Source of the DNA: Streptomyces formicae
GTDB taxonomy: Bacteria > Actinomycetota > Actinomycetes > Streptomycetales > Streptomycetaceae
DNA: 64,000 bases
Assembly (NCBI RefSeq): GCF_022647665.1
Contig: NZ_CP071872.1
Coordinates: 6,324,001 to 6,388,000 of the forward strand
Direction of reading: 5' to 3'
In this document: positions 60,041 through 64,000 of the stretch, in pieces
Layout of the letters: each line of letters opens with the position of its first letter
Position numbering within the stretch: the first letter of the stretch is position 1
Notes under the pieces: model-generated
The model's database searches: none
What the model saw: the letters and a program-made list of their open reading frames with translations, nothing else
What the model was told of the DNA's origin: nothing
Program-made: the position numbers and the translations under genes

Positions 60041-60328
60041 TTACGCGCCTGTGCCGAGCCGCCCGCGTGCGGCGGCGTCGACGAAGGCGCCGAAGGCGGC
60101 CGGGGCGAGCGTGAGGTGGGGGCCGTCGGGGACCTTGGAGTCGCGGACGGCGACGAGGTGGGGGGCTTGGGCGATCTCGACGCAGTCGCCACCTGTGTCG
60201 CCGCTGTAGCTGGACTTACGCCAAGCGGCGCCGCCGAGGGGGGCGCACTCGACGCATTCGCCGCCCGTGTCGCTGCTGTAGCTGGACTTACGCCAACGGG
60301 CGCCGGTCAACTGTGCCTTGCTCCCCAT
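60041..60328 (-). CDS. Tandem DUF397 protein
   Basis: Small protein of 95 aa with two DUF397 units (WRKSSYSSDTGGECVECAPL and WRKSSYSGDTGGDCVEIAQA), the second continuing VAVRDSKVPDGPHLTL. Such proteins act with the adjacent XRE regulator in Streptomyces, in BldB/WhiJ-like systems. The ATG overlaps the end of the regulator gene by 41 bp. Confidence 0.9.
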   Translation of the reverse strand: MGSKAQLTGARWRKSSYSSDTGGECVECAPLGGAAWRKSSYSGDTGGDCVEIAQAPHLVAVRDSKVPDGPHLTLAPAAFGAFVDAAARGRLGTGA

Positions 60329-61136
60329 AGCGTTCCTCCATCACCTGTCGGATCAGCTGCGCCGAGTCCTTGACGGACAGGGCTGTGGCCTGCAAGTGAT
60401 CGTAACGGAGTGAACGGGACTCGACAGCTTCGGGATCGGCGGTCGAGTGCCCCGTCTCGTAGTCCTCGGTGTATGCGATGGCCGGATCATCCGGGAAGCG
60501 GAAGAGAGTGAACGAGCCCGGCAGACCCGCATGCACTCCCGCCTTGAACGACAGCACCTGCACGTTCACACGCGGGTTCCTCTCGTACGACAACAACCGG
60601 ATCAGTTGGTTCCGCATGACCTCCCGGCCGCCGATCTCCTGGTACAGCACCGCCTCCCCGAACACCGCCCAGAACACCGGCGGTTTCTCCTTCTCCAGGA
60701 TGCGCTGACGCGCCAACCGTGCCGCGGCGCGGTTGTCCAGGTCGTTGTCGTCCACGGCGGCGAGCACGGCCTTCGCGTACTCCTCGGTCTGCAACAGCCC
60801 GTGCACCAACTGCGGCTGGAAGACGTAGATCTCGGTAGCCCGCGTCTTCAGCTCGGCGACCTGCTGGAACCAGGCGGGCAGCTGGCTGCGCAGCACCAGC
60901 CCGACCAGCCGGGACAGCAACCCACCCGTCCCCAGCGCCGCATCCACCCGTTCGCTGAACGACTCCGTCGGCAGCTTCCGCGCCGTCTCGATCTGGCCCA
61001 CCAGCGAGCCCGTGTAGTTGATGATGTCGCCCAGTTGCCTCTGCGTGAGCCCGGCCGCTTCACGATAGCGACGCAGCTCGTAGCCGTAGTAGTCGAGCGG
61101 CGAGGCGCTCGGGTCGAGGATGTTGATGTGGGCCAC
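60288..61136 (-). CDS. XRE-family regulator with DUF5753 domain (WhiJ-like)
   Basis: DNA-binding protein of 282 aa. HTH near residues 15-70 (ELRRYREAAGLTQRQLGDII; YTGSLVGQIETARKLPTESF), then a DUF5753 effector domain (IYVFQPQLVHGLLQTEEYAK; EAVLYQEIGGREVMRNQLIR). GTG 61136 is chosen because upstream codons lose family similarity. It forms the common Streptomyces triad with the DUF397 protein and the divergent ATPase. Confidence 0.92.
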   Translation of the reverse strand: MAHINILDPSASPLDYYGYELRRYREAAGLTQRQLGDIINYTGSLVGQIETARKLPTESFSERVDAALGTGGLLSRLVGLVLRSQLPAWFQQVAELKTRATEIYVFQPQLVHGLLQTEEYAKAVLAAVDDNDLDNRAAARLARQRILEKEKPPVFWAVFGEAVLYQEIGGREVMRNQLIRLLSYERNPRVNVQVLSFKAGVHAGLPGSFTLFRFPDDPAIAYTEDYETGHSTADPEAVESRSLRYDHLQATALSVKDSAQLIRQVMEERYGEQGTVDRRPLA

Positions 61137-61232
61137 GCCGTATCCCCTCGTACGTACGCAACTCCGCCCACCGCAGGACGGGTTGTATTCACTCCGTAGC
61201 CGAGCGTAGCGACCTGTCGCCATCCTCGTGCC

Positions 61233-61676
61233 GTGAACGAAAACATCACTCCCGCAACCGAACCGGCCCCCCAGTACGCCATGCGCTTCACCGTCGGAGA
61301 CCACTCCGCCCGCCACGTGCGGCGCATCCTCCGCCACTACCTCACCCAGTGGGGCATGCCGTCCCTCGCCGACGACGCCGCACTGGCCCTCACCGAGCTC
61401 CTCACCAACGTCCACCGCCACGTCCCCGACCGCCGCTGCGCCCTCCTCATCGAGCGCAGCCCGACAGGCCTGCGCGTCGAGGTCCACGACAGCTCACCCG
61501 CCCTCCCCCGGCCGCACCGCGCGTCGCCCGACGACGAGAGTGGGCGGGGTCTGGCGGTGCTGGACGCCGTTGTCCACAAGTGGGGGGTGGCGCAGACGGG
61601 TTCGCCCGGCAAGACGGTCTGGTTCGAGTGCCGGGAGCAGCGCGGTGCTTGCCCTGGAGTGCACTCCAACTCCTAG
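61233..61676 (+). CDS. HATPase_c_2 anti-sigma-type ATP-binding protein
   Basis: Protein of 147 aa with a GHKL kinase-like fold: N-box ALALTELLTNVHRHV, G1 box VEVHDSSP and G2 box ESGRGLAVLDAVVHKWGV. It resembles RsbW-like regulators that bind sigma or anti-anti-sigma factors. GTG 61233; divergent from the XRE regulator. The gene's last bases hold the promoter of the following reductase. Confidence 0.9.
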   Translation: MNENITPATEPAPQYAMRFTVGDHSARHVRRILRHYLTQWGMPSLADDAALALTELLTNVHRHVPDRRCALLIERSPTGLRVEVHDSSPALPRPHRASPDDESGRGLAVLDAVVHKWGVAQTGSPGKTVWFECREQRGACPGVHSNS

Positions 61677-61679
61677 AGT
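61649..61679 (+). promoter_or_regulatory. MerR-type promoter of the aldo/keto reductase
   Basis: -35 TTGCCC (61649-61654) and -10 TAGAGT (61674-61679) are 19 bp apart, longer than normal. The spacer holds the perfect palindrome TGGAGTGCACTCCA (61655-61668), the usual MerR-family operator. No MerR gene is in the window. Confidence 0.75.
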
Positions 61680-61738
61680 CCTGGCGTGCGATGGCCCGCA
61701 CGATCCCTCGGTCGGACCGAACAGCAAGGAGCACGCCC

Positions 61739-62788
61739 ATGCGTTACCGCACCCTCGGTGGCACCGGCATCGAAGTCAGTACGTACTGCCTCGGTGCCAT
61801 GATGTTCGGCTCCGTCGGGAACCCCGACCACGACGACTGCGTACGGATCATCAACACCGCGCTCGACCAGGGGATCAACTTCGTCGACACGGCGGACATG
61901 TACTCGGCGGGCGAGTCCGAGGAGATCGTGGGGAAGGCGCTGCGGGGGCGGCGCGACGAGGTCGTGCTCGCGACCAAGGTGCACTTCCAGATGGGCGAGG
62001 GCCGCAACCGGAGCGGGAACTCGCGGCGGTGGATCCTCACGGAGGTGGAGGAGAGCCTCAGGCGGCTGGGGACCGACTGGATCGATCTGTACCAGGTGCA
62101 CCGGCCCGACCACTCGACCGACGTCGAGGAGACGCTCTCCGTCCTGGGTGATCTGGTGCGCGAGGGGAAGATCCGGGCCTTCGGCTGCTCCACCTTCCCG
62201 GCCGAGCAGATCGTCGAGGCGCATCACGTCGCCGAGCGCCGGGCGCTCCCCCGATTCAGGACCGAGCAACCGCCGTACTCGGTCCTTGCGCGCGGGGTCG
62301 AAACCTCCGTGCTGCCGGTCTGCAGGCGGTACGGCATGGGCGTCCTGACCTGGGCTCCGCTGGCCTCCGGTTTCCTGACCGGCAAGTACCGCAAGGGCGG
62401 CCCGATCGACCTGACCACGGGCCGGGCCGCGCTCACGCCGGCCCGCTTCGATCCGGCGATCCCCACGAACGCCGCCAAGCTCGATGCCGTCGAGCAACTC
62501 GTCGAGCTCGCGGAGGAGATCGGCTGCTCGCTGCCCGAGCTGGCGGTCGCGTTCGCCGCCGCGCATCCCGCCGTCACGTCGGTGATCATCGGTCCGCGGA
62601 CGCAGGCCCAGCTGGAAGGGCTGCTGAAGGGCGCCCCGCTCACTCTCGACGACGCCGTCCTCGACCGGATCGACGCGATCGTGCCGCCGGGGGCCGACGT
62701 CTACCGTCCGGACGGCGTCTGGCGGCCGCCGTCGCTGACCGACACCGCGCTGCGCCGCCGTCCGGTCGCGGAGCGCGCGGCGGCGTAG
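61739..62788 (+). CDS. Aldo/keto reductase
   Basis: NADPH-dependent (beta/alpha)8-barrel reductase of 349 aa. The tetrad is visible: Asp and Tyr in FVDTADMYSAGESE, Lys in LATKVHF, and His in YQVHRPDH. The C-terminal cofactor loop is VIIGPRTQAQLEGLL. ATG 61739. The MerR-type promoter suggests induction by a thiol-reactive or electrophilic compound, fitting detoxification of reactive carbonyls; this is inference. Confidence 0.92.
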   Translation: MRYRTLGGTGIEVSTYCLGAMMFGSVGNPDHDDCVRIINTALDQGINFVDTADMYSAGESEEIVGKALRGRRDEVVLATKVHFQMGEGRNRSGNSRRWILTEVEESLRRLGTDWIDLYQVHRPDHSTDVEETLSVLGDLVREGKIRAFGCSTFPAEQIVEAHHVAERRALPRFRTEQPPYSVLARGVETSVLPVCRRYGMGVLTWAPLASGFLTGKYRKGGPIDLTTGRAALTPARFDPAIPTNAAKLDAVEQLVELAEEIGCSLPELAVAFAAAHPAVTSVIIGPRTQAQLEGLLKGAPLTLDDAVLDRIDAIVPPGADVYRPDGVWRPPSLTDTALRRRPVAERAAA

Positions 62789-62809
62789 ATCCGGCTGAGA
62801 CGGGCCGGT

Positions 62810-63526
62810 TCAGCCGAAGTCGGAGCTCGTCGGCATGACCACGATGTCGCGCACGCAGATCCGCTGCGGCTGCTTCCAGCAGAACATGACGATGTCGGCG
62901 AGCTCCTCGGCGCTGATGAAGTCCGGATTGCCGAGGCGTTCGCAGTATTCGTCGAAGCTGATGCCCATCTCGGCGTGGATGTTGGTCCTGACGAAGCCGG
63001 GGGCCACATTGGTGACGCGGATGCCGTTGTTCGCCTGGCCCTTCTGGAGAGAGCCGGCGAGCGAACGCAGCGCGGCCTTGCAGGCGTGGTAGACCTCGCC
63101 GTCGGGGCCGGGCGCGCGGTCGCCGACCGAGCTCAGGTTGATGATCGTGCCGCTGTTGCGGGCCTTCATGTCCCCCAGTACGGCGCGGATGCCGTTGAGT
63201 ACGCCCTTGAGGAGCACGTCAACCTCGTACGACATGTCCGCCGGGTCCCGGGTCTCCAGCGCGCCGATGCGCAGGAAGCCCGCGCAGTTGACGAGGCATT
63301 CGGTGGGGCCGTGCAGGGCCTCGGCGGCGCGGATCGCCGCTTCGAGCGCCGCGTAGTCGGAGACGTCGACGGCGGCCGTGGCGATCTGCTCGCAGGGCAG
63401 CCCGTCCAGCGGTGTGGGATGCCGCGAGACCAGGAGCAGGGGATGCCGCTCGGCCGCGAAGGCCGCCGCGACAGCCCTGCCGATGCCGTGACTCGCCCCG
63501 GTCACCACGACAAGTGGCTGTGCCAT
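62810..63526 (-). CDS. Short-chain dehydrogenase/reductase
   Basis: Classical SDR of 238 aa: cofactor motif VVTGASHGIGRAV (TGxxxGIG), NCAG, Ser in INLSSVG and YHACK (YxxxK). The C-terminal tail (FCWKQPQRICVRDIVVMPTS) is typical of the YdfG-like oxidoreductases. ATG 63526 (MAQPLVVV). It is 11 bp after another SDR gene and co-transcribed with it. Confidence 0.9.
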   Translation of the reverse strand: MAQPLVVVTGASHGIGRAVAAAFAAERHPLLLVSRHPTPLDGLPCEQIATAAVDVSDYAALEAAIRAAEALHGPTECLVNCAGFLRIGALETRDPADMSYEVDVLLKGVLNGIRAVLGDMKARNSGTIINLSSVGDRAPGPDGEVYHACKAALRSLAGSLQKGQANNGIRVTNVAPGFVRTNIHAEMGISFDEYCERLGNPDFISAEELADIVMFCWKQPQRICVRDIVVMPTSSDFG

Positions 63527-63537
63527 GGGACTCCCCC

Positions 63538-64000
63538 TCAGGTGGTCTTGATCTGGCCGCCGTCGATGACGAATTCGGCACCGGTGATGTTCGCGGCGCG
63601 GGCGGAGGCCAGAAAGACCGCGAGGTCGGCGACCTCCTGCGGTTCGGTGAACCGTCCGGTGGAGATGCCCCACTGCCGGGGCACCACCTCGTCGACCGCC
63701 TGCTGCGCGGTGGTGCCGGCCTGGGCGGCGACGGTCTCGGCGAATCCTCCGGGGGCGGTCCAGAAGGGGGTGCGGACCGGCCCCGGGGCGATGGCGTTCA
63801 CGCGTACGCCGCGCGGCGCGAACTCCTCCGACAGCGCCTTGGTGAGACTGCTCAGCGCCGCCTTGGCCGCCGAGTAGTCCACCACGGCGGGAAAGGGCAT
63901 CCGCGCGTTGATGGAACTGAGATTGACGATCGCCCCGCCGCCGCCCGCGAGCAGATGCGGCAGCGCGGCCCGGCTCGCACGGACCGCGCTGAAAAAGTTC
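63538..64000 (-). CDS. Short-chain dehydrogenase/reductase, truncated by the window end
   Basis: The C-terminal 153 residues of a classical SDR are inside the window. They begin at NFFSAVRASRAALPHLLAGG and continue with IVNLSSINAR, YSAAKAAL (YxxxK), NAIAPGPVRTPFW and GAEFVIDGGQ. The cofactor-binding half lies beyond base 64000. Upstream gene of the SDR pair. Confidence 0.9.
   Translation of the reverse strand, partial: NFFSAVRASRAALPHLLAGGGGAIVNLSSINARMPFPAVVDYSAAKAALSSLTKALSEEFAPRGVRVNAIAPGPVRTPFWTAPGGFAETVAAQAGTTAQQAVDEVVPRQWGISTGRFTEPQEVADLAVFLASARAANITGAEFVIDGGQIKTT

Overview
The window is typical of a Streptomyces chromosome: very high GC with strong third-position bias, GTG/TTG starts, many lipoproteins and Tat substrates, an XRE/DUF397/anti-sigma ATPase triad, SCO0607- and SCO2322-like proteins, and sugar importers without their own ATPase. 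No rRNA, tRNA, phage or conjugation genes were seen.

Layout. (1) 0.2-16.6 kb: an acyl-CoA dehydrogenase (FadE34 type) and SCP-x thiolase operon, a serpin lipoprotein, a methyltransferase, an amidase, an Rv3520c-type F420 oxidoreductase, a glycosyltransferase/methyltransferase/alpha-barrel operon, the regulator kstR, a TPR protein, and an aldehyde dehydrogenase plus ferredoxin. (2) 16.7-19.7 kb: two small envelope proteins and a gene-poor stretch. (3) 19.7-27.5 kb: an MBL hydrolase, then a cobalamin riboswitch driving five overlapping genes (secreted alpha-barrel protein, SCO2322-type protein, EcfT, fused EcfA, EcfS). (4) 27.5-40 kb: a cell-wall hydrolase behind two DosR-type boxes, then a sugar regulator, ABC importer, 2-hydroxyacid dehydrogenase, secreted DUF3472-like protein and two tandem PL8 lyases. 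(5) 40-45 kb: fadA5 and cyp125 arranged divergently, a VapBC-like pair and a serine hydrolase. (6) 45-60 kb: a secreted-protein island in which two divergent ALF-repeat giants, each followed by a candidate immunity gene, are bracketed by an 848-bp inverted repeat. Each repeat copy carries a small secreted protein and the start of a trypsin-fold pseudoprotease. (7) 60-64 kb: the XRE/DUF397/ATPase triad, an aldo/keto reductase behind a MerR-type promoter, and two SDRs.

Two themes stand out. First, TnnAACnnGTTnnA boxes (exact or one mismatch) lie before fadE34-ltp, kstR, aldehyde dehydrogenase-ferredoxin and fadA5/cyp125. This indicates a dispersed KstR regulon for steroid side-chain oxidation. 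Second, the 47-58 kb island looks like a double polymorphic-toxin locus. One giant ends in a HINT domain and a small toxin with an overlapping immunity gene; the other ends in a hydrophobic domain followed by a small membrane protein. An 89-bp upstream element recurs three times inside the segment, and the flanking inverted repeats could invert it or exchange sequence. This island is my best candidate for an undescribed system.
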